Assembly (NCBI GenBank): GCA_036877525.1
Contig: JAZGTH010000146.1
Location: forward strand, 214,001 to 278,000
DNA: 64,000 nt
Origin: Chromobotia macracanthus
Taxonomy: Eukaryota; Chordata; Actinopteri; Cypriniformes; Botiidae
Reading direction: 5' to 3'
This document shows positions 21,133-32,999 of this stretch, piece by piece. Numbering within the stretch: position 1 is the first letter of the stretch; each line of letters opens with the position of its first letter. The notes under the pieces were generated by a model that was not told the DNA's origin, made no database searches, and saw nothing but the letters and a program-made list of their open reading frames with translations. Position numbers and translations under genes: made by a program.

Positions 21133-21391
21133 CAAGTGAAGTGAAGTATTTCTCAATGTATAGTAACTCATACTTGAAATGTGACCTCTACATTTAACCC
21201 ATCCAGTGAGTAGTGAACGCACACATTGCAAGTCATGAACACACACACACCCGGAGCAGTGGACAGCTATCACTGCAGTGCCCAGGGATCAACTGGGGGA
21301 AAGGTGCTTTGCTCAGGGGCACCTCTGGCGTTTTCTGCCAGCTGTGGGAATTGAACCTCTCAGACTCTAACCATTAGGCCACGACTGTCCC
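21133..21391 (-). mobile_element. V-SINE/HE1-type tRNA-derived SINE
   Basis: Read on the minus strand, the element starts GGACAGTCGTGGCCTAATGG (box A region), then has AGGTTCAATTCCCACAGC (box B region), a central TGATCCCTGGGCACTGCAG, GATAGCTGTCCACTGCTCC, GGGTGTGTG, GGATGGGTTAAATGTAGAGG, and a tail GTATGAGTTACTATACATTG followed by CACTTCACTTGA. The order and wording match the V-SINE group of fish SINEs (HE1/DANA type). The copy is nearly full length but diverged. Confidence 0.85.
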
Positions 21392-21401
21392 AAACATAAA
21401 C

Positions 21402-21488
21402 TCTTTCAAGCTGGAATCGAACCAGCGACCTAAGGACGGCCAATGACACACCTACAGTTCTCCACTCTACCATCTGAGCTATCGCGGG
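21402..21488 (-). tRNA. tRNA-Tyr(GTA) gene or pseudogene with 14-bp intron
   Basis: On the minus strand the sequence reads a box A TAGCTCAGATGGTAGAG, anticodon loop CTGTAG, a 14-base intron GTGTGTCATTGGCC after position 37, then TCCTTAGGTC and a perfect box B GGTTCGATTCC with T-stem GCTGG/CCAGC. The total is 87 bases (73 plus intron). The anticodon GTA maps to 21453-21455. Introns at this position are usual for eukaryotic tRNA-Tyr. Oddities: the acceptor stem (5' CCCGCGA against 3' TTGAAAG) has three mismatches, the anticodon stem has one A-C mismatch, and no run of four Ts follows closely. It is therefore probably a pseudogene or a decayed copy beside the SINE. Confidence 0.8.
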
Positions 21489-21660
21489 TCCAGTAAACTT
21501 ATTGAGAAATTACATAAGAACAAAATTACAGGTCAGATTCTTGGAACTTTGCTAAATTTGATCTAAAACAACAAGCAATGGTATCAGTATACAGTGACCA
21601 CGCTGTGTTATACTATATGTAGTTGTAACCCATATTTAGTGACAATAGGTTTTACCTAAA

Positions 21661-21759
21661 TGGTAACACTTTACAGTGAGGTTCCATTAGTTCTATTGGT
21701 TAACATCACTTAAATTTATACTTAACTTATGCAGTTAACATTATTGAAAAGTGTTGCCA
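21661..21759 (+). mobile_element. Short MITE, 99 bp, TGGTAACACTTT ends
   Basis: The left end TGGTAACACTTT (21661-21672) and the reverse complement of the right end (TGGCAACACTTT, 21759 inward) match at 11 of 12 positions. The interior TACAGTGAGGTTCCATTAG, TTGGTTAACATCACTTAA matches the fish repeat with GGTAACACTTTACAATAAGG and GTTAACATTAGTTAA. Confidence 0.7.
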
Positions 21760-24207
21760 TAAGCACATAGGATGTTCAATACTAACAGGTAGAATACTAA
21801 CTAAAATAACATTTCTGTTTATTTTTAAAACATTATTTATAATTAATTGGTAGGTTCGTTGTAAACATTTCCTCGTCGCAAAAACGATAAAAATACGAGA
21901 TATGTTTAAATCTTCTTGAAAGGTATGTGTGCAAAAGCTCTTGTGGGAAGAGCTACACTAAAGCAAACATTGGCATTTAGATTTTACTCTAATCAGGTTA
22001 GACATCGCGGAGGCTTGTAAACTAAAGCAGAATGTAAATGAAGGTGGTAAAACTATATATCAAACTGACCATGTCTTGTAAACTCTGTATTTGAGGACAG
22101 TTATGAGACACAGCTGCAGAAACAAATGAGAGGAAATTATGTCACATATTTACTGCTGTTATTGGTCTTTGGTTTGTTGTGCATTATCAATGTTTGTCCT
22201 TAAATTGATAATATATATTGATAAATATATAGCATCACATAGAATGAACCTCTGAGCAATTACTTTGTTGTAGTGAACACAAAATACTTTCTCTTGTCCT
22301 TGGTAGTTTTACAAAGATGCAAATTTATAGTAATTCCTACCAAATTGCATCTTCGTCTCTGACGATATGCTGACTACATAATGGCAAATTGAATGTTAAT
22401 GACAGATTATATATATTTAGATTAAAAAAAACATACATTTAATGCAGTAAATGAAATAAAATTTTGTTCAGTCAGGTTTGTACTATAACACACCGTCTTG
22501 TTGTTTATAAAGATTATTAAGTTAAAAACTTCCCACTTTCCATAAACCCAAGGCAAGCAGACTATCAGAATTGTTTTCCTTGTAAAATCAATTTCAGCCA
22601 AGGTTGGATCTATTTGCCCTCAAAAAGCTCAAACCAATATGCGCCAGTACACGGCAAATCCACTGCGTTTCATCATATTCGCCATGCACACGTTACACTG
22701 AACCAGAGATAACATGCAGAGAGAAACAATATTGACAATGCAGAGGGAAGAGTATTAATCAAACAGAGATAACTCCATCCGTTCAGTGCAGGCACAATGG
22801 GAGACAGACAGCTTGTGGAGCGCTCAGCCTCTGTGGAGCTCACGGGGTGGCTGGGAGCTGGGCAAGGACAAAAGGAAGGTGAGATGGCATTCCAGTAGTT
22901 ATGCATTTGTCATGATGTATCTGGAGACAGAGGGAAAATCAGGGTTATTCTGAACACCTGTGCTTGAAATGTTGACTGCCTCTGTAGCTTCTTTCACAAG
23001 ATGTATGAATTTAGCATGAATCACAATTGGCCCTTTTTAATTCTCAGTACAAATTTCTGCTATTATTGTAAATGATTCATCAGTGTACATTATTCTGAAG
23101 AATCTTTAAAACAAAACTCCTTGTAATTAAAATTTAATGGAGTCATTTTCTCTATTTCAGAAATCATTTTTCAGGGGGCGTCACCCACAGAACACAAGTT
23201 ATTAACAAGCGGCTAAATAGCTATTGCCCACTACTGTAGGTAATGCAGCCTTTGTAAACTCTAATAATAAGTAACTAGTAATGAAATGCTGGTCAAAATA
23301 ATTGAATTAAGCTCACACAATAGTAACAAATAGCTGCAGATTTACACTTTCACCTAGAATGCTAAATGTTTTTATTGGTTTGGTGGTTTTGTATTGGTTT
23401 GTATTGGCTTCATGGTGTAATAATAATTATGCAATAGCATAACAGCAAGAGTGCAGCACAGCTGTGATTCAACTACAGGTATGAAGTTGCAAACTAATTA
23501 AAAGATTTTGAAGAATGTGATATTGCTTTTATCACAGTTCTACAAACCAGAAGTTATCAAATAATATATTATTAGACACAATATGGCTTGTTATTTTGTC
23601 TGTTTTTTCTCTAACACAAGCAAAAACAGTTCCAAATAAGGCAGAAGCCAACTTTTGCATACCAAGATACCAGCTTGTCTGGAACATGGCACAGAGAAGT
23701 GGAGTGATACAAACAGGAAAATATTGCATTTTTGTTATACTACATATCAGCACACTCAGAACACATCTTATCCAATCAGATTAGAGGGCTAGAACGAGCT
23801 ATACATGAGAACATTCTGAAGGTACATGCTGTACCTGATGTGGCATAGCACCAAAGTGTAATTAGCTTTTCCTGTTTAGAAAAGCACGTTTCAAAAGTTT
23901 GCTAGCTGAATAAATGGCCGCCATGTTCTGCAGCACAACAGATGTGCTTAATAAGTGGGATCCACAGAAGCAGCTGTATGTTGAATACTGCTTCACTGAC
24001 CATACAAAGACAAATGACTAACAGCTGGTTTCTCCCACTGCAGTTCTACCTCCAGTTTCTTAAGATCATTGCTCAGTGAAACCCATGCCAACGTAATGCT
24101 GCTTAGCTGAGAAACATTAGATGGACCTTGCAGCACTGCAGCATACACACGTAAGCATTAGTATTTTTTCCATAGCATTATATATCACGTATGACATAAC
24201 ACATACA
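21760..24207. other. Gene desert; repeat-poor blocks
   Basis: No gene is supported. The block at about 22550-23200 has mixed composition (for example CTCCATCCGTTCAGTGCAGG, CTCAGCCTCTGTGGAGCTCA) and includes a 77-codon minus-strand frame (22673-22906) with no family signature. A second repeat-poor block lies at 23580-24160. Both may hold conserved non-coding sequence. Confidence 0.35.
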
Positions 24208-24754
24208 GGGGAAACTGGGGTTAGTTGTCACATGGGCTATATCTCAGCCTATATCTCTATATACACACTGACACACATTCAAAGAATTACCAAGTAACTT
24301 TAATAAAGATTTTATAATTAATATTTTAATTAATATTATTTTTTTATTTTTTAGTATATTTTTAAGAGTATTTTTAATAAATGTCAAGTTGTCAAGTTTG
24401 TATTTAATAAGTATACATTATAAATTATACATAAATTAAATGAAATGTTTTACTGTTTAAATTGAACTATAATGCCTTTTCTAAACAGATATTTTGAAAC
24501 ATATTTATAGATAGTATTTCAAACAAGGTAATCAAATATTTGTCAATAATACAGATCATTTCCATGTCCATCCCAGTTTATCTGCTTTTGGGAATGTTGT
24601 TTAGCTGTTTTTATCTGGGTAATAACATTCAAAAATTATTGGAAAAATTGCAGCCGAGACTTGATGGTATGTGTGTAATTGACTTTCAGAAATAACCGCA
24701 CCCTGACAAATATTCAATAGAGTTAAAAGTGTGACAGCTAGCCCCGGTCTCCCC
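24208..24754 (+). mobile_element. MITE, 547 bp, with GGGGAAACTGGGG inverted ends
   Basis: The left end GGGGAAACTGGGGTTAGTTG continues TCACA (24208-24232). The right end read inward is GGGGAGACCGGGGCTAGCTG continuing TCACA (24754-24730). The 25-bp arms match at 21 positions. The interior is very AT-rich and without open frame. It is a non-autonomous DNA element; the superfamily is not clear to me. Confidence 0.75.
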
Positions 24755-25539
24755 ACAACGTTTATTTCTCTAAATTGTCATTGGCATTCTCTTTCGAACT
24801 GTGACAGGTATTAGAAGCACATGATGAAATAGTTCATAATTACAGATCACTGAGTGATGAATTATTGATTTTGCACAAAGAAGGCCTTGTTTGGTGTGCC
24901 CATATATTTACATCTATAATGAAACAAATGCTGTAGAATCAATATTCTTGCACTAAATGTGCCATTAGCTAAAATAAATAAATAGCTATAATTGTGAGCC
25001 TGCATATATAAATTATTGACAGTCTAAACAAAAACAACCTCTCTAATGTAATGCATTGTTTCCATAACAATAGCTGTTTATAACCATGCTTAAATTACCT
25101 TCTGTGTAATTTAAATTACAGTGAATTACAATGACGACCCTTCATGCTTCAATACAGGGGCAGTGGGCTAATTTATTATTAACCCAAATACTTATAGCAT
25201 CTCAGTTAGAATAACTCTTGTGTTACTAACAAAACCAGAAATGAATTTTGAGTAGGATTCAAAGCCTGTATGTTTAATTCTGAATGGTATTGGATGTAGG
25301 TGGAGCTGAGGTATCTCAGTGCTAGATGGTAAAGTGTGTGGTGTCAAGCTTGGGAGAGACTTGTGTTGAGCCTCACAACCCTTTCTGGCAACAACTAGGA
25401 AGCTGACTTCAATGTCATGTCATAGCTGTTTACTGTCGTTTTATATGCTGTAGTATGGAGTGCGCATAGCAATTGGTGAGTGCATACCGCAAAGCATGTA
25501 CACTACACATGGGTCATTATCATTAACATGGTTTAGTCG
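24755..25539. other. Gene desert between two MITEs
   Basis: This is AT-rich. A tRNA-like string around 25308-25375 (GAGGTATCTCAGTGCTAG, GTGTTGAGCCTCAC) may be a decayed SINE head, but the box B match is poor. Confidence 0.35.
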
Positions 25540-25697
25540 CAGGTGTGCAGTTTTGTTCTGGGAGGGCCGCTGTCCTGCAGCGTTTAATTTCAACCCTTAT
25601 GTTCAGAATTACTTAATAATTACAGGCAGGTGTGTTGGAGCAGGGCTGGAACTAACCTCTGCAGGACCTCTTCATAGTCCAGGATTGGACAGCCCTG
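25540..25697 (+). mobile_element. hAT-type MITE, 158 bp
   Basis: The left end is CAGGTGTGCAGTTTTGTTCT, then GGGAGGGCCGCTGTCCTGCA. The right end read inward is CAGGGCTGTCCAATCCTGGA, with GGTCCTGCAGAGG further in. The inverted CTGCAGGAC words and CAGG termini fit a common fish hAT MITE whose ends carry CTGGAGGGCCGGTGTCCTGC. GTTTAGTC (25531-25538) and GTTCAGTG (25698-25705) could be a decayed 8-bp target duplication (6 of 8). Confidence 0.72.
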
Positions 25698-25705
25698 GTT
25701 CAGTG

Positions 25706-25830
25706 TTAAAGGAACTGTTCACTTAAAAATAAAAAATAATTTTTGTAATTTTTTACTCACCCTCTTTTCAAAATCTGTATGACTTTCTTATGAACACAAA
25801 ATGTTTTCTAGACAACAAAGGTAAATAGTA
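25706..25830 (+). repeat. Dispersed cyprinid-type repeat, copy 2
   Basis: The sequence TTAAAGGAACTGTTCACTTA, then TTTTTTACTCACCCTC, TCTGTATGACTTTCTTATGA and ACACAAAATG is the same family as 3691-3840. It begins eight bases after the hAT MITE. Confidence 0.75.
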
Positions 25831-27769
25831 ACCAATGGCTGTCAAAATCTATATAGGATTAAAGCACCACAAGTAGCCATTTACACAGAATGCTTTCTTA
25901 TAAGGATGTTGAGGCATGTTTTTCAAAAATGAAATTTTACTACATAAAAAACTTAGTGTGGCACTCATAATAATAAACAGTGAGACATAATGCAACATTG
26001 AAAGAGACGTCAATATGACACATGCACATTGACAAAAAATTGACAAAGTTAAAAGACAAGGTTACTTAAACCTTTTTTGAATTTCATTTTATGCAAAACA
26101 AAAACAAAAAAAACAGTCATGGTACTCATAACTTACAGGCTTAACTATAGACGCAGAGTTTCTGTTACCATTTAATACCAAACTGCTGACACTCATTGTA
26201 CCAACACAGGGCAGAGTTTGTATAAAACGTCTGGCTTAACTTCCTGTTACCCTTGCTTGTTACTTGAGTCTGCATTTTAAGTAAGCAGCAAGGACATGCT
26301 GGTCCAGGAACAGTAGAATTTTAGTAGACCCTGTCCCAAAATGCATTAATTTATGCTAATAGCTCCACTGCAGAACAGCCAAAGGTTTGACCCCCCCACT
26401 TACCTCTCCAGGTCTCTTTATTCCAGTCAGGCCACACCATACTCCAAAGAACCTGATTCTGACCCCATTAATTTATTTTAACGGGAGTTCTTAAGGTTCC
26501 TAAAAAAACAAAACTGCAACAGCTGTTAGTGTGCCAGGCTCCAAAAAGGACATTACAAATGTCAAAGCCAGGAAAATACATTTAAATTCTGCACACAGAA
26601 CAAACTGACCTGTTACTGCCTGACCTTTCGGGCACTCTACAAGGATCACAGAAAAGTGCTAAATAGTTGGAGCTCCTCTACCTTCAGGGCAACTGAGAAT
26701 AGAATTTATTAAGCTTCAGATGCTGGAAATATTTTAACAAAAAGATAAAATAACCACAGTTAAAAATGCTTCACCCTAAATATTACCATGATACCAACAT
26801 GGTTTCTGATAATAATTCCAGGTTTTGATGGACATGTACTTTGATAGAACTTTGATTCATTGAATTACCTTGAAGTACCATGTAAATATGGTATATTTTG
26901 CAAATGCGCAACACACAGTATGTCCCCAAATCGCTTTTAACCAATACAGAAATCATCTGACTAATTTTTGATTAATTAAAAACAGCCCCAATGGCCCTGC
27001 CCATGTCTATATCCGACCCTATTTTAGTGCTGTATGGAATATCAGTATGAATGTGATTTATCAATGGTAACAGTCATGTTAATATTGCAAGTATGCAATA
27101 CAGTTTTTTAAATTAATATAAAGTTAATATAAAGTAACTTACAATTATTCAAATGATTATTTGATATATTTCCTTTACAGCTGTTTTAATTTGAGTCTTC
27201 TGTAATCATGCCACTCTAGCTCCACTCCAGGTTTTCCATTTCCTGGTTCCTGTTAACCCTGACAAGCAGAGTGAAACAGTACGTAAAACTGTTATATTAT
27301 ATAGCTCTTGCAACATCACTTTGCCAATCAAATTAAAGAAGTAGAACTAACTGTTGTATAATTAAATTTTTATTGTTTGAGTGTTCGCTCAAAGTATTTA
27401 TTATTCAGTCTGTATTCAGTATTTGCTCAAATAGACATTGCTATAACTATGGAATAAATTTCTCCCAAACAACCATATCACAATATGGTTAAACATTTTC
27501 GTAACTTTTACTTTTAATATGAAGGAATATTAATCACTAGGTCAGAAAGTAGCAGCATCTAATAGGTAAAATAATGTGTATTACAGTTAAACTTTTTGTT
27601 GACATGCAATAACGTGTAATTTATACATTTATTTATGTGCAATTAAAATATATGAAAATTATGTTTTCTTTAGTAATTTTGTTAAATTTATAATGTTTAA
27701 AGCACAATTATTAATCAAAAACAAATGCTTGTTTACATGTGCTGTCTCAACACCCTTGCTTCCGTCTGT
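25831..27769. other. Gene desert, nothing recognised
   Basis: This is AT-rich sequence with no gene and no named repeat. The block at about 26190-26420 is less AT-rich (CTGGTCCAGGAACAG, GACCCTGTCCC). Confidence 0.45.
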
Positions 27770-28115
27770 GCGCATGCAAGTGCGAGTGTGTATGATTTAA
27801 TTTGCAAAGATGCCAATCAGCATTAATGTTTTGTCATGCATGGAATCTGTGCTGTTACCCAAAGGAGCAGCATGTGATCCGATTAATGCAGTCTAGTGGA
27901 TGGCTCTGCCATTGCAACAGCATGAATCCTAATGCAGAATTTGGGGGACCAGGTGGGTGCTAATGGCATGCAAAATGGGCTAAAACTTTCAGTAAATGCG
28001 CTTCCTAAGATGGTGGTCTGGTGTTATTAAGATGACACTGCACAATCATCAGCGAGTTACAAGCATGCAGATGGAATTGCAAAAATTAGCAGGGAGGCTA
28101 ATGTTAATGCGTTAA
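27770..28115. promoter_or_regulatory. Candidate conserved non-coding element
   Basis: This repeat-free block stands out from AT-rich flanks and is dense in developmental-type sites: TAATTTGCAAAG, CAGCATTAATG, CCGATTAATGCAG, GGTGCTAATGGCATGC, GTTAATGCGTTAATG. No open frame runs through it. The call rests on composition and motif density alone. Confidence 0.4.
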
Positions 28116-28385
28116 TGTTTTTAAGTAACAGGCTGCAGTTCCAGGTAATAATAATAGTTTTTGTTGTTAGCTAAGTTACTTTGACAATTTAATGATACAT
28201 TAGTTATGCTCGTGTGTTATAATAGTGAATATAATCCTTTATATGTAAACTAAGGTTAATAGGCTTTGCCTATATAGATGCTCTCTTTACATAGGTAAAG
28301 TATATATTATATATTTTATTTTAGCACAGACCAGATATTGTTTTTATGAAAGGATTTATGAATTTTATATTTATAATGAGGCATG

Positions 28386-28386
<1 letters not shown>

Positions 28387-28455
<69 letters not shown>

Positions 28456-28456
28456 T
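28387..28456. repeat. Compound (AC)n(AT)n microsatellite
   Basis: An AC run of about 37 bases (28387-28423) is followed by ATATACAT words and an AT run to 28456. The minus-strand open frames here (IYIYICICVCVC type) are artefacts of this repeat. Confidence 0.97.
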
Positions 28457-29389
28457 TTGTATAACAGTAATACTCTGCATAATCTGCTGCATGTTTGGTG
28501 TATAGGTGTTAATATGTAACGTGACAATCAAATCCACAATCCTTTAAGCAATCCAGGTTCAAACTTATAGTTTAAATTAGACCACAATGAATCTCTACCT
28601 CAATCTCCATTCCAGCTTTAATTAGATCTTGCATTCTTCATGTTTATTAATCGAGACTGCATTTAACATCCAGTCTGTCAGTAAGTGCATATAGAGAGCT
28701 ATATCTCACTGCAGAAGCCAGCTGTATTAGTTATATTTCCTGTATTAGTTTTAATTGGAAATAGTACAGAGATAATTAGGAATGTATTTTGACCACTTTG
28801 CTTGGTTAAACTTGTTTACAGAGGTGGTTAATATTGAATACTTGACTTTTGCCTTTCTGCTTAAGGAAGAAAGTATTATATTGATGAAAGATGTATAGTT
28901 TAGATATGAGAAAATAAAATGTGTTTAACATTTGTACAAAATCATTCAGCTTTTAAATAAGGCATCGTTTTGCTTTTAAGTCTTGTTGTAATAATTGAAT
29001 TTTTTAGCTGAACACACATTACCACACCACACTGTCATAATTGTTTGGGAAAAAAAACTCTATCTAACTAGACTTTTAGTAGGGCAATTAAAGATGTATG
29101 CCAGAAACAAAAAAGAAAAAGTATAATTGTGAATGTTCACAGTATAATTTAGTTTGGGTGCAATCTGTACACTGTTACTGTGTTTTTTGTATTAAGGATA
29201 GCAGAAATTACCAGAATATTGCACTCATTTGGTTTATAAACTGACTTGCAGGAACAAGGTACACTTCCTGTCATTTTCTGTGGCTATAAGAGCAAAAATC
29301 TGTGCAAAAATACACAGATAAAACATAAATGACAGGCCTTACATGCATCCTTACTCTTCATTTTGTTACAAAAGTGCTAAAAAGCTTTC

Positions 29390-29393
<4 letters not shown>
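28457..29393. other. Gene desert, nothing recognised
   Basis: This is AT-rich sequence between two microsatellites. No gene or named repeat was seen. Confidence 0.5.

Positions 29394-29455
<62 letters not shown>
29394..29455. repeat. (AT)n microsatellite, about 60 bp uninterrupted
   Basis: This is a pure alternating AT tract, self-complementary along its length. The IYIYIY frame on the minus strand is an artefact. Confidence 0.97.
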
Positions 29456-29457
<2 letters not shown>

Positions 29458-29639
29458 TATCGGGTGCAGAAGGACTTCTTTAGGTGAAAAACCTAAAACG
29501 TTTCTTGTAAAAGTGCATTCCTCTGATATGATTTTTAAAGCATTTAGATTCAGGACTGGGGTTTGTGTTGACATTTCATTATGTACAGAAAACCTTGAGT
29601 GCAAACAATAATAATATAAAGCACTTTATGGAATGTGGT

Positions 29640-29885
29640 GAGATAAGTCTTATCTCTGCTTCAGACCGGTAATTAACATAATACCCGATCTTCTCTTAAT
29701 TAACTCTGTTGATGTAATTAGCAACTCGCGTCTGCATATCAGTTTTAAATGAAACTATTAAGTCCTTGTGTCGATGGCTCTTTTCCGAGCATTGGTTTCA
29801 TTAAGATTAGTCTAATCTTGATATTTATTTATTTTCATGAAAGCTACATTAATGAGCTTTTGTGAGGGTGACTTACATGTGCCAC
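29640..29885. promoter_or_regulatory. Candidate conserved non-coding element
   Basis: This block is rich in homeodomain-type cores: CCGGTAATTAACATAATACC, TTCTCTTAATTAACTCTG, GATGTAATTAGCAACTCG, CATTAAGATTAGTCTAATCTTG (an imperfect palindrome) and CATTAATGAGC. It has no repeat signature. Enhancer function is inferred. Confidence 0.4.
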
Positions 29886-30719
29886 CTGCAGATATCGGTT
29901 TACTGGATATATATAGTAAACAGCTATATCCAGTATACTGTATAATTACTGTATACCAGAGACAGTGTTCCTTGTTCTTCTGTTGACAATGACCTATCCG
30001 GGTCAACAGATATTTACACTGTATGTATGGATCAACAACAAATGCAAACACATGTGGAGATCTTTGAATTAATTTTGGTTTCATGCCTTTTCTATAACAT
30101 TTACAGCATTTTCAACAAAGATTTAGTGATTCAGCTTTGATTCAATTTGATTTGAAAACACTTTTCAACAAGTATAGTTCACAAGCAACAGGCTTTCTGC
30201 AATAGAGAGGTAAGAAAATTGACAGAAATCATAGATTTTATTTGGTAGACAAAAGTTGAAAGATTAAAAGTGTTTTGATACAAAACAATACTGTATGCAT
30301 TTTAATGAAAGAGCAGATCAAAATAATCGATTACTAAAAGGGATTCATATTATATTGCTGAGATTAAAATATCAAATTGCAATGTTGCTGTTCCATATAG
30401 TTATATTTATAGAAATTTACATTTTTGCAAAAATACAGTGTGGCCAAAAACAATTTCTAAATGTTCACAAATACAGGAACATAGCACATTGTTGGGCTTG
30501 ATTGTGACCCTCTTACATATTATACAGTGTAGAACTGTCAGAGCACATAGAGAGATAATAAGGCAGAGAGAGAGAGCTGTTCTTTTTTTCTGATTGTTAT
30601 AATGACAGAACAATTTGGCATGAGAAGCCCTCAACATACAGCCTAGTGTTTTATTTTACAGATAGGAGATGATGACATACTATGGAGTCAATGACATGCT
30701 ATGGATACTAAAAGACTAT
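29886..30719. other. Gene desert; small hairpin at 29890-29926
   Basis: TACTGGATATA and TATATCCAGTA form an 11-bp stem around AGTAAACAGC-type loop sequence. The rest is AT-rich with no gene. Confidence 0.45.
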
Positions 30720-31400
30720 ACATTATATATGGTACTGAAAGATTACCATATGAATGGAATTGAAATTTGCACTTCAAAGAATACCAGTGTACTACTAGGG
30801 TAAAAAAAAACATGGTATTACCATGTCCTGGTCCAAAAATACATGAAAATGCTGTATGATTATCATATATACCATGGTGTTTACATAGTACTCCAAGACA
30901 TATCAAATAGTTAATATCCTAAAATTGTAAAAATACCATGGTAGTATAATGGTCCCATGTCCAAACTCTTAAAATTGGCATAGTGAATATTGATTAAATG
31001 CTTACCATATGTACCATAGTACCTGTATTGATATAGTTCACCATGACACTTGGTACTATGTAAATACATGCATTTCTGTACCATGGTATACTGGATTAAA
31101 GTACCATGGCATTGCCATCTAATATCTGTAATGTATTATGGTACCACTACTGTCTTGTAATGGATCATGCCCAAAAACATGTTTGGAAAAAAAACAGTAG
31201 TAGTACCATATTGTTTTACTTTTAAGAGTGTCAGGTGGTACATTATTTCAGTACCATGGTATTCTTTCTTCTAGTCATGGTATACTTTGAATTTATCATT
31301 GTAGTCAAAGCACCATGGTTTTACCATTACATGTACATTACCAGTACATTTTTGTAGTCCAGTTAATTCGAAGAATACCTTGGTAGTCCCATAGTATGTG
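30720..31400. repeat. CCATGG/TACCATGG-rich tract
   Basis: Over about 680 bp the palindrome CCATGG occurs six times (near 30873, 30936, 31081, 31105, 31254 and 31312), together with many close variants such as CATGGTATTACCATG, GTACCATAGTACC, ATGGTACCAC and ACCTTGGTA. It looks like a decayed tandem or dispersed repeat built on a TACCATGGTA unit on both strands. I recognise similar ATGG-TACC arrays from cyprinid genomes but cannot name a family. Confidence 0.65.
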
Positions 31401-32999
31401 TCTATAAAACATTTATGCTTCCATATCCAAAAATTGTATATATTATATTACTTTCTTGTTTGTACAACAGAGCGCCAATGCATCTCTACCAGCAGGGCAA
31501 TGCAGATGCAAATGTACAGTACACAGAGCCTGAGCGATATTTATTCATATAAAGGGCCAGCACTGGACTTATGTAGCCTAATGTAATTCTGCTGTGAAGT
31601 ACATTCACTAACTGAGAGTTATGACAGCAATGGCAGCCAGCAGGCAAGAAACCACCCAAATAGCCTTTTACACTATATCTGCAGTAGCATTATAATGCAG
31701 GTAGGAAACACGCTCGGCTGCTTAGCTCTCATGCTTCACTGCATCACCACAGCCTCTCAGTGCTCTGTGACGATGTATTCCCCTTCACTATGGTTACATA
31801 TTGAAGTGTGTTAGGGAAGTGACTGCATTGATTCAGGGCACAGCTCGGGCATATAGGCCATGCTTTAAACTCCGAATAGCTCCTGTCAAAGGCTGCTGGG
31901 CCCAGGCCGAGAAATAGATGGCTGCAGATGAATAAGGGCTCTGATACATAAACCCCATCAAAATGAGGGTATATACTGAAATAGAGATTTGCTTTTTCTC
32001 TTCAGTTTTGAGGTTGAGGCTGTAGCTGTGTCTTTGGTGCATTATGGTTGTTGATGGCTAACTCTGCATCTGGCTGGACTCCAGTTGGCACACAACCCCC
32101 CTGTTTCCTTTAATAATAGATGAAGTATTTAATTTAGGTCATTCTTAGGTCATTAAGCCCTTAAGATTATCTTTTCAAACTGCATATGGGAGTTTATTTT
32201 TTAGCATTAGTTTGGTTTAGATGATAATGTCTGGACCATGTTTTACCTTATTATGAATTTTAAAAACATCTCATTCTTATTACTGTAGTACAGTCATTTT
32301 TTTGTCCCTGTGAAAAGAAACAATGGCTTAGGTTGAAAGGACACACTTCAACAGTGGAGGACTATGTTTGCTCAGGGCAGCGCCAAGCAAACAGTAAACC
32401 TTGTCATGTGCTTAGCAGTCTTTAAATGTGAGGCCTATTACATTTTAAAGAGACGTGACAACTAGGCTAAAGCAAACTTTAGTGACATGAATGATTGTAC
32501 AAACAAAAATCACAAAATTTACCAGACTCACTGCATGAATTTAATCAGATGTCATTATTATTTTCACAGCAATAAAAATATCTTAGGGACTTTCATAAGT
32601 CTATTTTTTACTGTCCCTTTAGCCTTATGGAGGGTCCCAGGTCCCCCCAACCTTCCCTCAATTCAATCACTGGACTGTACATTAGCAAGCAAATCCTTAG
32701 AATGGTTATGATTGGCCCTATTACCCACACCGCACACAGCAGTCCAATAGTGGCTTTACCTCACTACACAACTAGTGTCACAATGCAAAACAAAAATTTA
32801 AGGTCTTTAAATAGGCCTAACTTTTAAAATATAATTTATAAATTGAAATATGATCCAGGCATTTGATACCCAAAAAGAGAATAACAGAAATAATTTTGAA
32901 ACTTATTTTACCATTTACTCCAATGTTCCACAATCTGTTCCTCTGTTGTCTTATTATTCCCTAAACAATGTGTAATTACAGCTTAATTATTTGAATTAT
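31401..32999. other. Gene desert, repeat-poor in 31600-32060
   Basis: No gene is supported. The part at 31600-32060 is of mixed composition (GGCTGCTGGGCCCAGGC, TGATTCAGGGCACAGC) and may include conserved DNA. Open frames at 31833-32042 and 32487-32827 have no signature. Confidence 0.4.

Noticed and set aside
25308..25380. tRNA gene
   Set aside because: There is a box A-like string but no convincing box B or cloverleaf; at most a decayed SINE head.
28316..28537. Minus-strand frames rich in V, C, I and Y
   Set aside because: They translate an (AC)n(AT)n microsatellite.
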